From the NCBI GenBank assembly GCA_938040915.1, contig CALHZE010000129.1, positions 1 through 8,349 of the forward strand: DNA of 8,349 bases. The letters are read 5' to 3'. Origin of the DNA: an uncultured Bacteroidia bacterium (GTDB lineage: Bacteria > Bacteroidota > Bacteroidia > Bacteroidales > CAJPTX01). Below are positions 1 through 7,802 of the stretch, one piece after another (positions within the stretch are counted from its first letter, which is position 1; the number at the start of each line of letters is the position of its first letter). Below the pieces are notes generated by a model. The model made no database searches. It worked only from the letters and a program-made list of their open reading frames with translations, and was not told the origin of the DNA. The position numbers and the translations under genes were made by a program.

Positions 1-1
1 G

Positions 2-79
2 AAGGTGAAAGTGGTATTTGACTCGGGCAAGGAGTGTAACCTCTCGGTGCGGCTTGCCAAAATGAAGAAAATCGGATGA
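2..79 (+). CDS. C-terminal end of an upstream gene, possibly a UvrD/PcrA-type helicase tail (5' partial)
   Basis: Reading from base 2, 25 codons run open to a TGA at 77-79; the 5' part is outside the window. The visible tail contains VKVVFDSGKE followed by LSVRLAKMKKIG. A beta-strand pattern of this kind, ending in a 'FAK/LAK' strand, is what I would expect from the small Tudor-like domain that closes many Bacteroidota UvrD/PcrA helicases. With only 25 residues this is a guess, and another protein ending in an SH3/KOW-like barrel would look the same. The stop overlaps the start codon of the protease gene (ATGA at 76-79), an arrangement that usually means translational coupling. That the segment is coding is supported by this overlap and by the lack of stops, but the run is short. 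Confidence 0.5.
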   Translation, partial: KVKVVFDSGKECNLSVRLAKMKKIG

Positions 80-2688
80 AACGGATATACCCCATCGTAG
101 TGTCGTTGTGGGGCGCGTTGGTTGTGCTCATCTCTTTGCGGCTGAGTGCAGCGCCGATCGATGTGGCGCGCGCTAAGACCATTGCACAGAAACAACTCTC
201 TGGGCTCAATACTCCCTTGCGCGGCGAGGCAGAGTTGACGCTGGTGTATACGAGTCGCGGTGTGGTGACTCGTGCCACACCTTCGCAGCAAGACCTTTAC
301 GTCTTTGCTCGAAACGGTGGGCGGGAGAATGGGTATGTCGTGGTCGCAGGCGATGACCTTTTGCCCGAGGTGCTCGGCTATTCGTTTGAGTCGCGTTTTG
401 TTACTGACTCGATGCCTTCGCAACTCTCCCTCTGGTTGCAACGCTGTACCGAGTGGGTAAAAGAGGCAAGAGAGGCGGGGAAGCCCTTTATCCCAAGTGT
501 CTTGGAGCAGGAAACGACCCCTATAGAGCCGCTCCTCGGGACGATCGGGTGGGATCAGGTCGCGCCCTTTAATGCGTTGACCCCAAAGATCGGCGATCAA
601 CATGCGCCTGTAGGGTGTGTCGCCACGGCTCTGGCGCAAATCATGCGTTACACTTGCTGGCCTCGCAAAGGGCGCGGCGCGATAAAGTATACCTCCTCGG
701 AAGGGCAGACCTATTACCAGAAGTTTGATGCGGAGTATGATTGGGCACACATGCCCAACCAGCTGACTACCAAGTCGCCCGTGGTAGAGCGGCGGGCGGT
801 GGCGACCCTTATGCGCGACGTCGGGATGGCGGTGCGTATGAATTATAAGCTCGAGTCTAGCGGTGCCTATACAGAGAATGCTCTCGTCGGGTTACGGAAA
901 TATTTCCGATATGGGAATCAACTCCAGTACCGCATGCAGGATTTTACCCCATACCATGAGTGGGTACTTCTCTGTCTTAACGAGCTCAAAGCAAAGCGCC
1001 CTGTCTATTATGCGGCAGCGGCGGTGGGCTCCGGTCATGCCTTCGTCTGTGATGGTTATGACGGACATGGGCGATTCCATTTCAATTGGGGGTGGAGTGG
1101 GCTCAGTAATGGCTATTTCTATCTGACCGACCTTGCGCCCAAGGCACAAAACACGGGCGGTGGCGGACGAGGTGCGTATGTCCTCGGTAGTCAGATTTTG
1201 ATAGGCTTTCAGCCGGGCGACGGCGGTGAGCAGCAACGGTATGTCGTGTGTGATGAGATGAAGCTCCCTCAATTTGCGCAGCCTGTGGATGAACCGTTGG
1301 AGGTCTCGTTGAGAGTGTGGAACTATGACTATGTTGCACTGCTTATGACCCCCGCAATCGAGATCTTGAACTCAGAGGGTGTCGGGGTGCGGCGAGCGTA
1401 TCACCGCAAGGGGGGGACGCGCAATTTCCGTAAGGGCTTTTCTAGGAAAATCAATATCGATGTCTCGGGGTTGCCCGATGGCGTCTATACGGTGCGTCCG
1501 GCGGTCTATTTACCCGATAAGGAGGAATATGTCCCAGCCCACGCCTACCAACTTGAGAGAACACCCCGTCAGTTCCGCATCGATGGGGAGCGAATCATCC
1601 CTATCTGGAACGATACGGAGGTAAGACTCGTGGTGGAGTCGCAGGTACGTGAGCTCCATCGCAATACGCCTAACGAGCTGATCTTTTCGGTAGAGAATCA
1701 GGGGGCTTTTCCCTATCGTTCGCACATTGCGGCAATTTATGCCTCGACACCCGAGGTCGATCAGTCGGTTATTGCTAAGGCAGATTCGCTGTTTGAGCAT
1801 TCCTTGTCCTTAGAGCCGGGTGAGCGCCGAGAGATGCGTTTAGTCATCGACGGACCGAAGAATCAGCAAGAGAGTTACCTGCACATCCTCTATGATGAGT
1901 TCGGGGGGGCGCAGTCGCGAATCTCATACCGGTCGTTGCAGAGTCTCCCGTTGACTCTTAAAAAGGCTTACACCGTGGGAAATTACGAGGCTGTGCACTA
2001 TCGAGCGTGGCTGCATGACCGCTTTGCCGTGTATGAAAACGGCAAGCCGCTCAAGCTTCGGTTACGCGTTCGCGCGCCACAGAATAAGGGCGTTTTGGCA
2101 GGATTTGCCGTAGCGATCTTTGATGAGAATGAGACCCCCCACCTACTTTGTAACCCGTATGTGCAACTTCCCCTTTTGCTCCTGAAGCCAGGAGAGGAAC
2201 GGGTATTGGAGATCTCGGAGACTTTCCAGCTCCCGCTGGGGGGAAAGTATGGGCTCTATCTCTATGAGACGGGGAGTGATGGGCGCGTATCTTATCGATT
2301 TGGGTTACGATTTACCTTCTCTGTGGTGGGGATGCCGTCGGTACAAGCGTTGCCGGTGCGCGATAATCGAGCCTATCCGGAGGGACCCGATGAGGTCGTC
2401 GAAGAGAATGGTGACAAAGAGTGGTTGGGGGTTGAGGAGCGTGTCTTGGAGGGGGTGCGGCTCTTCCCGAATCCGGTTACACAACGCTTTACGCTATCGC
2501 TGCCAGAGGCGCTGGTGGGCGAGTCAGTCAGAGTCGCGATTTACAGCCTAGATGGGCGTTTGCAATATCTCACCCAGACCACGTCGGGCGAACTTACGGT
2601 CTTCACCGAGGGGTGGCGAGCGGGGCTTTACATGGCGCGCATCAGTGTGGGGTCATCTTGTAAAACGCTCTCTTTTGTCGTCGAATAG
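76..2688 (+). CDS. Secreted C10-family cysteine protease with Spi prodomain and T9SS sorting domain (periodontain/PrtT/interpain A-like)
   Basis: This is a predicted extracellular cysteine endopeptidase of family C10 (streptopain fold), 870 residues long, close to the size of interpain A and periodontain. Domains in order: a signal peptide at residues 1-26 (hydrophobic core IVVSLWGALVVLISL, then LSAA); a Spi-type inhibitory prodomain at about 28-135, with the typical DLYVFARN...GYVVVAGDD...LGYS pattern; and the catalytic domain at about 150-375. The nucleophile is Cys181 in APVGCVATALAQ, the general base is His321 in GSGHAFVCDGYDG, and Asn337/Trp338 lie in FHFNWGWSG. Residues about 400-750 are beta-rich, with what look like three Ig/CARDB-like modules, followed by an acidic linker. 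Residues about 793-870 are a type IX secretion sorting domain (LFPNP at 796-800, YSLDGR, GLYMARI, FVVE). The protein should cross the inner membrane by Sec, the outer membrane by the T9SS, and mature by prodomain removal. The start at 76 is chosen because the signal peptide follows directly; it overlaps the preceding stop. The family is secure, the substrate is unknown. Confidence 0.93.
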   Translation: MKRIYPIVVSLWGALVVLISLRLSAAPIDVARAKTIAQKQLSGLNTPLRGEAELTLVYTSRGVVTRATPSQQDLYVFARNGGRENGYVVVAGDDLLPEVLGYSFESRFVTDSMPSQLSLWLQRCTEWVKEAREAGKPFIPSVLEQETTPIEPLLGTIGWDQVAPFNALTPKIGDQHAPVGCVATALAQIMRYTCWPRKGRGAIKYTSSEGQTYYQKFDAEYDWAHMPNQLTTKSPVVERRAVATLMRDVGMAVRMNYKLESSGAYTENALVGLRKYFRYGNQLQYRMQDFTPYHEWVLLCLNELKAKRPVYYAAAAVGSGHAFVCDGYDGHGRFHFNWGWSGLSNGYFYLTDLAPKAQNTGGGGRGAYVLGSQILIGFQPGDGGEQQRYVVCDEMKLPQFAQPVDEPLEVSLRVWNYDYVALLMTPAIEILNSEGVGVRRAYHRKGGTRNFRKGFSRKINIDVSGLPDGVYTVRPAVYLPDKEEYVPAHAYQLERTPRQFRIDGERIIPIWNDTEVRLVVESQVRELHRNTPNELIFSVENQGAFPYRSHIAAIYASTPEVDQSVIAKADSLFEHSLSLEPGERREMRLVIDGPKNQQESYLHILYDEFGGAQSRISYRSLQSLPLTLKKAYTVGNYEAVHYRAWLHDRFAVYENGKPLKLRLRVRAPQNKGVLAGFAVAIFDENETPHLLCNPYVQLPLLLLKPGEERVLEISETFQLPLGGKYGLYLYETGSDGRVSYRFGLRFTFSVVGMPSVQALPVRDNRAYPEGPDEVVEENGDKEWLGVEERVLEGVRLFPNPVTQRFTLSLPEALVGESVRVAIYSLDGRLQYLTQTTSGELTVFTEGWRAGLYMARISVGSSCKTLSFVVE

Positions 2689-2740
2689 CGGGCTCAGTGT
2701 GGGGGAGGATGTGTTATTTTAGCGAAACAATCTCGGTCAG

Positions 2741-3124
2741 ATGCGGCGCATAGTCTTTGGGGTGTTGGGGTTGTGTTGCTCGTTGTTTTTCCTTGTCTCT
2801 TGTGAGGAAGAGCCGCCACTCTCGGATGGGAAGATGGAAGATCTCGTCGTGGAATTCCTCCTGACCGAGCAGTGTGCGCCTTACCCAGCCGAGGATACGA
2901 CTCGCATGCTCAATCTGTATGCAGATATTTATGAGCGTGCTGGGGTCGATTCGCTACGCGTGGATAGTGCTTTTCGTTACTATGCCGCGCACCCAGAGCG
3001 TCTGGATGTGATTTTAGACCGCGTGATCGCACGGATGCAGCGAGAGTTTGATTCGCTCAATGCAGTACGTCCGGAGGAAATGATGGAGCAAGAGCTTCGT
3101 CCTGTCGACGACGATATGAAGTAA
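2741..3124 (+). CDS. DUF4296-family lipoprotein
   Basis: A 127-residue predicted lipoprotein. Residues 1-20 form a lipoprotein signal (MRRIVFG... then FFLVSC), with a lipobox LVSC placing the lipidated cysteine at residue 21, followed by the acidic EEEPP. The rest matches the pattern of the Bacteroidota-restricted DUF4296 family: LSDGKMEDLVVEFLLTEQ near the N terminus, then a helical stretch with LYADIYERAGVDS, SAFRYYAAHPERLDVILDRV and a C-terminal Glu-rich tail. The function of the family is not known; an envelope location follows from the lipobox. An in-frame TAG at 2720-2722 rules out a longer N terminus. The 52-base gap after the protease gene holds no clear terminator, so a separate promoter is not proven. 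The next gene starts 16 bases downstream, so the two are probably co-transcribed. Confidence 0.82.
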   Translation: MRRIVFGVLGLCCSLFFLVSCEEEPPLSDGKMEDLVVEFLLTEQCAPYPAEDTTRMLNLYADIYERAGVDSLRVDSAFRYYAAHPERLDVILDRVIARMQREFDSLNAVRPEEMMEQELRPVDDDMK

Positions 3125-3140
3125 GAAAGGGAAGAAAACT

Positions 3141-4343
3141 ATGGAAACAAAACGTATTGGCGCGCGCAATGTCTTGCTCGGGCGTGGGGAGTTGTTACAC
3201 AATGGGGTGGTGACGATCGCCCAAGACGGGACGATTGCTGCGCTTGAGACGATAAGCGATGAGCAAGCCGCGAGCCAAGGGGTAAAACTACACGAAGGCT
3301 TCCTCTGCGCAGGTTTTGTCAATGCGCATACCCATTCGGAGCTCGCATTCCTCGATGGGCTTTTTCTTCCCGGAGGCTCGATGGCGGCCTTTCTACGACA
3401 GATTGATGCACTCCGAGTCCAGTTTGACCCTGACACGATACGGGCGGCGCAAGCCAAAGGGTATGAGACTTTTGCGAAGGAGGGGATTGTGGCTTATGCC
3501 GATATCTCCAACGATGCCTCTACTTCCTATTTCAAAAAGAATGAGACCTTCCGTTCGGTCTCTTTTGTGGAAATGTTTGGCGTCAACGCGGCATTGGGCG
3601 AAGCGGCGTATAAGGTAGGGGAGGAGGTCTTGGCTACTTACCGAGCCGACGGGGTTGAGGCTTATATGACTCCTCACGCCACCTATTCGGTGAGTGACCG
3701 TTTGTGGAAACTCATGCAACCCCAATTGGAAGCCTCGCCCATTTTTTCGTTGCACTATGCCGAGACGTCGCAAGAAATAGACTTCTTGGAACGGAAGGCT
3801 GGGGCGATTTATGACCTCTTTCATCGTGATTGGGGGCGTGCCGTGGAGGCTTACGGCCTTAAGGAGATGGAGTCTACCCTTGCCTATTACGGGGGATTGG
3901 GAAAACATATCTTGCTGGTGCACTGTGTGGCGCTTTCGCGAGCAATGCTCGATTTTGTGAAAGCCGCGTGTCCGCGGGTTACGATAGTGCCTTGTCCGGA
4001 AAGCAACCTTTTTATCGAGGGGCGTTTGGCAGATTATAATCTTTTGCGAGCCTCCGGAGTGCGGCTTGCGGTAGGCACTGACAGTTTGTCGTCATCACCG
4101 ACGCTCTCTATCTTGAAGCAGCTCGAGGTGGTGAATACCTATTACCCGAATATCCCTATAGCCGAGCTTTTGGAATGGGCCACCATCAATGGGGCGGAAG
4201 GGTGTCTTTTTGACGGGCTCGGAGCGCTCAAGATCGGGGCTCGGCCGGGGCTCAATCTGGTGCTTGCGCCGGAGTGGCGACAGGGCTCTTTGCGTCACTC
4301 GTGCGTCTGCCCAGTGGCGACACAGACCACACTTCTCAATTAG
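3141..4343 (+). CDS. Amidohydrolase-superfamily metal-dependent hydrolase/deaminase (SsnA/ATZ-TRZ type)
   Basis: A 400-residue cytosolic enzyme of the amidohydrolase superfamily, of the branch that includes S-adenosylhomocysteine/thiomethyladenosine deaminases, guanine deaminase and chlorohydrolases (COG0402-like). An N-terminal beta-sandwich part (about 1-55) leads into GFVNAHTHSELAFLDG with the metal-binding pair His63/His65. Further active-site residues are His179 in TPHATYSVS, His205 and Glu208 in SLHYAETSQE, His261 in LLVHC, the CPESNLF segment at 285-291, and Asp314 in VGTDSLSSSP. All expected metal ligands are present, so the enzyme is probably active on an aromatic amine or similar ring substrate, but the exact substrate cannot be read from the sequence. 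The last 20 or so residues (Cys/Thr-rich) do not resemble the usual C-terminal strand of the family and may be divergent. The start is preceded by a purine-rich stretch, AAGGGAAG, at 3127-3134. No signal peptide is visible. Confidence 0.88.
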   Translation: METKRIGARNVLLGRGELLHNGVVTIAQDGTIAALETISDEQAASQGVKLHEGFLCAGFVNAHTHSELAFLDGLFLPGGSMAAFLRQIDALRVQFDPDTIRAAQAKGYETFAKEGIVAYADISNDASTSYFKKNETFRSVSFVEMFGVNAALGEAAYKVGEEVLATYRADGVEAYMTPHATYSVSDRLWKLMQPQLEASPIFSLHYAETSQEIDFLERKAGAIYDLFHRDWGRAVEAYGLKEMESTLAYYGGLGKHILLVHCVALSRAMLDFVKAACPRVTIVPCPESNLFIEGRLADYNLLRASGVRLAVGTDSLSSSPTLSILKQLEVVNTYYPNIPIAELLEWATINGAEGCLFDGLGALKIGARPGLNLVLAPEWRQGSLRHSCVCPVATQTTLLN

Positions 4344-4385
4344 TTTTTGTATTTTGCAAAGGTTTTAGATAGGTCTAGGCGGCGA
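4344..4385 (+). promoter_or_regulatory. Possible weak promoter/leader before the PAS protein gene
   Basis: The 42-base gap is AT-rich at its start and carries TTTTTGTATTTTGCA at 4344-4358. This resembles the Bacteroidota -7 element (TAnnTTTG, often followed by CA), but the spacing inside the box is one base short and no TTG-type -33 element is seen 19-21 bases upstream. It could drive the PAS gene and dnaX separately from the hydrolase gene. This is a weak match by eye only. Confidence 0.25.
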
Positions 4386-6662
4386 ATGGAAAAACAAGAG
4401 TACGATTTTTATATCCTGCGAGGCACGGTCGTAGGCTTCCTTGCTGGGGCATTCTTCACAGTGCTGGTGGTGATGCTTCAGTTACTCAACACGAGTGAGT
4501 CGCTCTCGTGGCTTTTCTTCTCGCATCTCAATGCGTCATACCCCGCCATGTACCTCCTCTATGCGCTTCCTTTCGTGACGGGGGCGCTGATGTTTTATGT
4601 CTCGCGCGCGATGGCGCAGGTACAGCGTGAGGCGCTCGTCTTGAAAGACAAGAATGACGAGCATCTAGAGAGCCTTAACTCCTTTGTTGCGGCGATTCGT
4701 GCGGGGGAGAAAAGCACCTACCGCCCCACTAAAGATGATACGCTGGGGTTGGCATTGGCTTCTTTGGAAAGCGATCTCGATCGTAGTCGAAAGGAAGAGG
4801 GGGTGCGACAGCGGGAAGATCAGCTTCGTCGGTGGAATGCCGAAGGGTTGGCGCAGTTTGGTGAAATCCTCCGTAGCGAGACTAAGCGTCTGGAAGATCT
4901 TTCCTATAGCATCGTGAGCAATATCGTCAAGTATGTGGAAGCCAACCAGTGTGGTTACTATATGGTGGAGGGCGAGGGGGAAGATCGTTATTTCCGTCTA
5001 ATGGCGTGTTATGCTTATGACCGCCGCAAATTTGCCGATCAGCGAATCGAGTGGGGCGATGGGCTCGTAGGGGCTTGTGCACTCGAGGGCGTCACCACAC
5101 TCCTAGATCACGTTCCCTCGGGTTACTTAAAGATCACATCGGGGCTTGGGCAGTCTACGCCACAAAATCTGTTGCTCGTGCCCGTGAAACATGACACAAC
5201 GGTCTTCGGAGTCTTGGAGTTAGCGTCGTTTAAGAAGTTTGAGCCCCACGTGGTCGAGTTTGTCGAGCGCGTGGCAAACACGATCGCCTCGACCCTCTCT
5301 AGCAAGCGGATTAACATCCAGACCGCGCAACTCCTTGCCGAGTCTCGCAAACAGGCAGAAACCCTCCAAGCGCAAGAGGAGCTTATGCGACAGAATATGG
5401 AGGAGCTCCAAGCCACACAAGAAGAAGCCGCAAGACAGTCGGAAACCTTTGTGAGCTTTACCAATTCGGTAAACGAAACGCTCATTCGGGCAGAGTATAG
5501 TGTGGATGGCTTTTTGCTCTACGCCAACCCGAAGTTCTTGCAAAAGCTCGAATATAACTCGCAAGAGGAAGTATTAGACAAGCACCTATCCTTCTTCTTT
5601 AGCCCGAAGGACAGAGAGTCTGTCGAAAAAATGTGGGACAATATCTTGCAGAGTGAGCACCCGATCGAGGGCGACGTCAAGCTTTTTACCCGCAACAGTA
5701 AAGACCTCTGGACGATAGCCGCTTTCACAACGGTGAGAGACACCCAAGGGCGCGTCGAGCGCGTCTTGTTGTTGGCCATTGACACCACACACGATAAGTT
5801 GCAAAGCCTTGACTGGCAAGGGCAGATGGAGGCGCTCAATCGCGTAAGTCTGAAAGTCGAACTCTCGCCGTTGGGCGACGTGCTGGCCGCCAATGATAAA
5901 TTCTTCGAAGTCTTGGGCTATGAGCCCGATAAGGTCTTGCGTAAGCCCTTTATCGAGGTGCTCGTGAAGAACGAACAGGCTGTTTTCGAACGTACGCTCG
6001 AGCAGGTGTGTCGTGGTGAGGACTTTGTGGGAACGATCAGAGCGCTCACACATCAGGAACAAGAGTGCTGGTTGCGAATCTCCTTGACCACAGTGATTGA
6101 TATGTATGGTGATATTTCTAAAGTGGTCTTGATCGCCAACGACGTGACGCGAGAAAAGCTCATGGAGATGGAGACGCGCCGACAGACCGAACAGCTCAAG
6201 GCTCAGGAAGAGCAGTTGCGTCGGAATGAAGTCGAGTTGCAACAAAAGCTTCATCAGGCTCGCGAAGAGGTAAAGAACCAGTTTAAGGAGATCGAGAAGG
6301 TGCAGATCCGTAACGAAAAAACCTTGGAAGGTTTCTTGGACGCGATTATCACGACCGACCAAGATGGGGTCGTCGAGTTCTTTAACCGCGCCGCTGAAGA
6401 GCTCTTCGCTATCGAACGCTCTGAGGTCTTGGGGCAGAATATTCGCCTCCTCTTCCCAGAAGATGTCGTGGCGGGGAATGAGTTCCTCGAGGGATATCTT
6501 AGCCCCACGGGGAATAAGATTGTGGGCGAACGCCGCGAGGTCAATATCCGAGCTGCCAATGGCGAGGAACGCTCGGTGTTGATGCTCCTTAGCGCAGCGC
6601 AGATTGGGCGAAAGACTAGCTATACTGCTTTTGTCCAGAATATCTCGTTAGATTTATTCTAA
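4386..6662 (+). CDS. Membrane-anchored HAMP-like/GAF/triple-PAS signalling protein without visible output domain
   Basis: A 758-residue sensor-type protein. Two membrane segments lie at about residues 11-34 and 52-72, joined by a short extracytoplasmic loop of about 17 residues. They are followed by a HAMP-like helix pair at about 92-135 (FVAAIRAGE...DDTLGLALASLE). A GAF domain follows at about 150-305 (YYMVEG, GDGLVGACALEG, LLLVPVKHDTTVFGVLELAS). Next come a Gln/Glu-rich coiled coil (about 312-352), PAS 1 (about 362-470, TLIRAEYSVDGFLLYANPKF), PAS 2 (about 488-590, SPLGDVLAANDKFFEVLGY), a second coiled coil (about 592-640), and PAS 3 (about 645-757, AIITTDQDGVVEFFNRAAEELF). The protein ends right after PAS 3: there is no histidine kinase, GGDEF, PP2C or methyl-accepting region. 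It may act through a partner protein. I place the start at ATG 4386, with AGGCGG at 4377-4382 upstream. A longer reading from TTG 4347 adds 13 residues in front and is less likely. The gap to the preceding stop is 42 bases, and 18 bases separate it from dnaX. Confidence 0.85.
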   Translation: MEKQEYDFYILRGTVVGFLAGAFFTVLVVMLQLLNTSESLSWLFFSHLNASYPAMYLLYALPFVTGALMFYVSRAMAQVQREALVLKDKNDEHLESLNSFVAAIRAGEKSTYRPTKDDTLGLALASLESDLDRSRKEEGVRQREDQLRRWNAEGLAQFGEILRSETKRLEDLSYSIVSNIVKYVEANQCGYYMVEGEGEDRYFRLMACYAYDRRKFADQRIEWGDGLVGACALEGVTTLLDHVPSGYLKITSGLGQSTPQNLLLVPVKHDTTVFGVLELASFKKFEPHVVEFVERVANTIASTLSSKRINIQTAQLLAESRKQAETLQAQEELMRQNMEELQATQEEAARQSETFVSFTNSVNETLIRAEYSVDGFLLYANPKFLQKLEYNSQEEVLDKHLSFFFSPKDRESVEKMWDNILQSEHPIEGDVKLFTRNSKDLWTIAAFTTVRDTQGRVERVLLLAIDTTHDKLQSLDWQGQMEALNRVSLKVELSPLGDVLAANDKFFEVLGYEPDKVLRKPFIEVLVKNEQAVFERTLEQVCRGEDFVGTIRALTHQEQECWLRISLTTVIDMYGDISKVVLIANDVTREKLMEMETRRQTEQLKAQEEQLRRNEVELQQKLHQAREEVKNQFKEIEKVQIRNEKTLEGFLDAIITTDQDGVVEFFNRAAEELFAIERSEVLGQNIRLLFPEDVVAGNEFLEGYLSPTGNKIVGERREVNIRAANGEERSVLMLLSAAQIGRKTSYTAFVQNISLDLF

Positions 6663-6665
6663 GCC

Positions 6666-6670
6666 GGAGG
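6666..6670 (+). promoter_or_regulatory. Shine-Dalgarno sequence of dnaX
   Basis: GGAGG lies 10 bases before the ATG at 6681, in the 18-base gap after the PAS protein gene. It is a clear match to the anti-Shine-Dalgarno sequence, which is notable because many Bacteroidota genes lack one. It supports the start at 6681, which also gives the usual DnaX N terminus (FLVSARKYRPDTFDTVIGQ). Confidence 0.6.
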
Positions 6671-6680
6671 GTCGATCTAG

Positions 6681-7802
6681 ATGCCAGAACAACGGTTTCT
6701 CGTATCTGCTCGGAAGTATCGCCCAGATACTTTTGACACGGTGATTGGGCAAGCTACTGTCACCAACACCTTGAGGCGACAAATTGAGCAACAACGTATC
6801 GCACACGCTTACCTCTTTTGCGGTCCTAGAGGGGTGGGGAAGACCACCTGTGCGCGCATCTTTGCCAAAGCTATCAATTGCTCAAATCGGACACCCGAGG
6901 GCGATCCCTGTAACGAGTGTCAGAGTTGTCTCGACGCCAATTCGGGGCATGGTCGAGATGTTTTCGAGTTTGATGCGGCCTCCAACAACAAGACTGAAGA
7001 TATTCGCAAGCTAATCGACCAAGTCAATGGCAATACGCCCCTTTTTGGGAAGTATTGTGTCTACATCATTGACGAGGTGCACATGTTGACAACGCAAGCC
7101 TTTAATACGTTTCTTAAGACGCTGGAAGAGCCGCCGAGTTATGTGGTGTTTATTTTTGCTACCACCGAGAAGCACAAGGTGTTGCCTACGATCCTCTCGC
7201 GTTGCCAAATCTATGACTTTAACCGGATTCAGGTCAACGACACCATAGATGCGTTGGCGGCGATTGCTGAAAAAGAACATGTCGAGTATGAGCGTGATGC
7301 GCTCAATCTCATCGCGCTGAAGGCGGATGGCGCGATGCGCGATGCGCTCTCCATCTTTGACCAAGTCGTGAGTTTTTCGGAGGCGCATGTAACCCGAGCG
7401 CAAGTGGTCGAAGGGTTGAACCTTTTGGATTTGAACATCTATTTCTCCCTCTCGGATGCGGTTTTAGCGAAAGACTCGATGCGGGCGCTTACGCTCCTCA
7501 ATGAGGTGATACAAAAGGGTTTTGGTCTAGCCAATTTCCTTTCGGGTTTTACCGTCCATTTCCGCAACCTGATCCTCGCCTCCAACCCTGCTGGGATAGC
7601 CCTTTTGGATGTCGGTAACGAACTCGGGGCGCAATATCAAGCCCATGCCTCGGCGGAGTTTAATCCCGTCTTTTTCCATTGTTTGGAACTTTGTATGGAT
7701 GCAGAGAGCACGCTTCGTTACTCGGCTAATCAGCGATTGCACGTTGAGTTGCTTCTCCTCTCGTTGTGTGAGTCGAGTAGTAACGAAAAAAAAAACGTCT
7801 AA
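6681..7802 (+). CDS. dnaX: DNA polymerase III clamp-loader subunit DnaX, unshifted short (gamma-like) product
   Basis: DnaX is the ATPase of the clamp loader that places the beta sliding clamp on DNA. The 373-residue start-frame product contains the family's N-terminal signature (KYRPDTFDTVIGQ, 12-24), Walker A GPRGVGKTT (48-56), a four-cysteine zinc module (Cys67, 77, 80, 83), FEFDAASNN (96-103), Walker B IIDEVH (129-134), sensor 1 ATTEKHK (160-166), the Ser-Arg-Cys arginine finger (173-175) and sensor 2 around DGAMRDAL (216-223). The helical collar domain follows to about residue 360. Translation ends at TAA 7800-7802, a few codons after an A tract, so this product lacks the tau-specific C-terminal region. 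Bacteroidota DnaX is normally much longer, and the missing part lies just downstream in the -1 frame (see next entries). The short product would be a complete ATPase without the DnaB- and polymerase-binding parts, like E. coli gamma. It is probably translated from the same message as the PAS gene or from its own promoter; neither is proven. Confidence 0.93.
   Translation: MPEQRFLVSARKYRPDTFDTVIGQATVTNTLRRQIEQQRIAHAYLFCGPRGVGKTTCARIFAKAINCSNRTPEGDPCNECQSCLDANSGHGRDVFEFDAASNNKTEDIRKLIDQVNGNTPLFGKYCVYIIDEVHMLTTQAFNTFLKTLEEPPSYVVFIFATTEKHKVLPTILSRCQIYDFNRIQVNDTIDALAAIAEKEHVEYERDALNLIALKADGAMRDALSIFDQVVSFSEAHVTRAQVVEGLNLLDLNIYFSLSDAVLAKDSMRALTLLNEVIQKGFGLANFLSGFTVHFRNLILASNPAGIALLDVGNELGAQYQAHASAEFNPVFFHCLELCMDAESTLRYSANQRLHVELLLLSLCESSSNEKKNV

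Noticed and set aside
2711..2722. TTATTTTAG before the lipoprotein gene as a -7 promoter box
   Set aside because: It does not fit TAnnTTTG and has no -33 partner at the right distance.
3393..3923. A 176-codon minus-strand open frame within the amidohydrolase gene
   Set aside because: It is antisense to a confident enzyme gene and has no recognisable motif or ribosome site.
4347..4385. TTG start extending the PAS protein by 13 residues
   Set aside because: TTG starts are rare, the added residues contribute no domain, the stretch looks more like promoter or leader sequence, and ATG 4386 has AGGCGG a few bases upstream.
5586..6362. A 258-codon open frame on the minus strand inside the PAS protein gene
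   Set aside because: It lies fully antisense to a gene with clear PAS domains, its translation is Leu/His-rich with no recognisable domain, and it is best explained as a shadow of the codon use of the sense gene.
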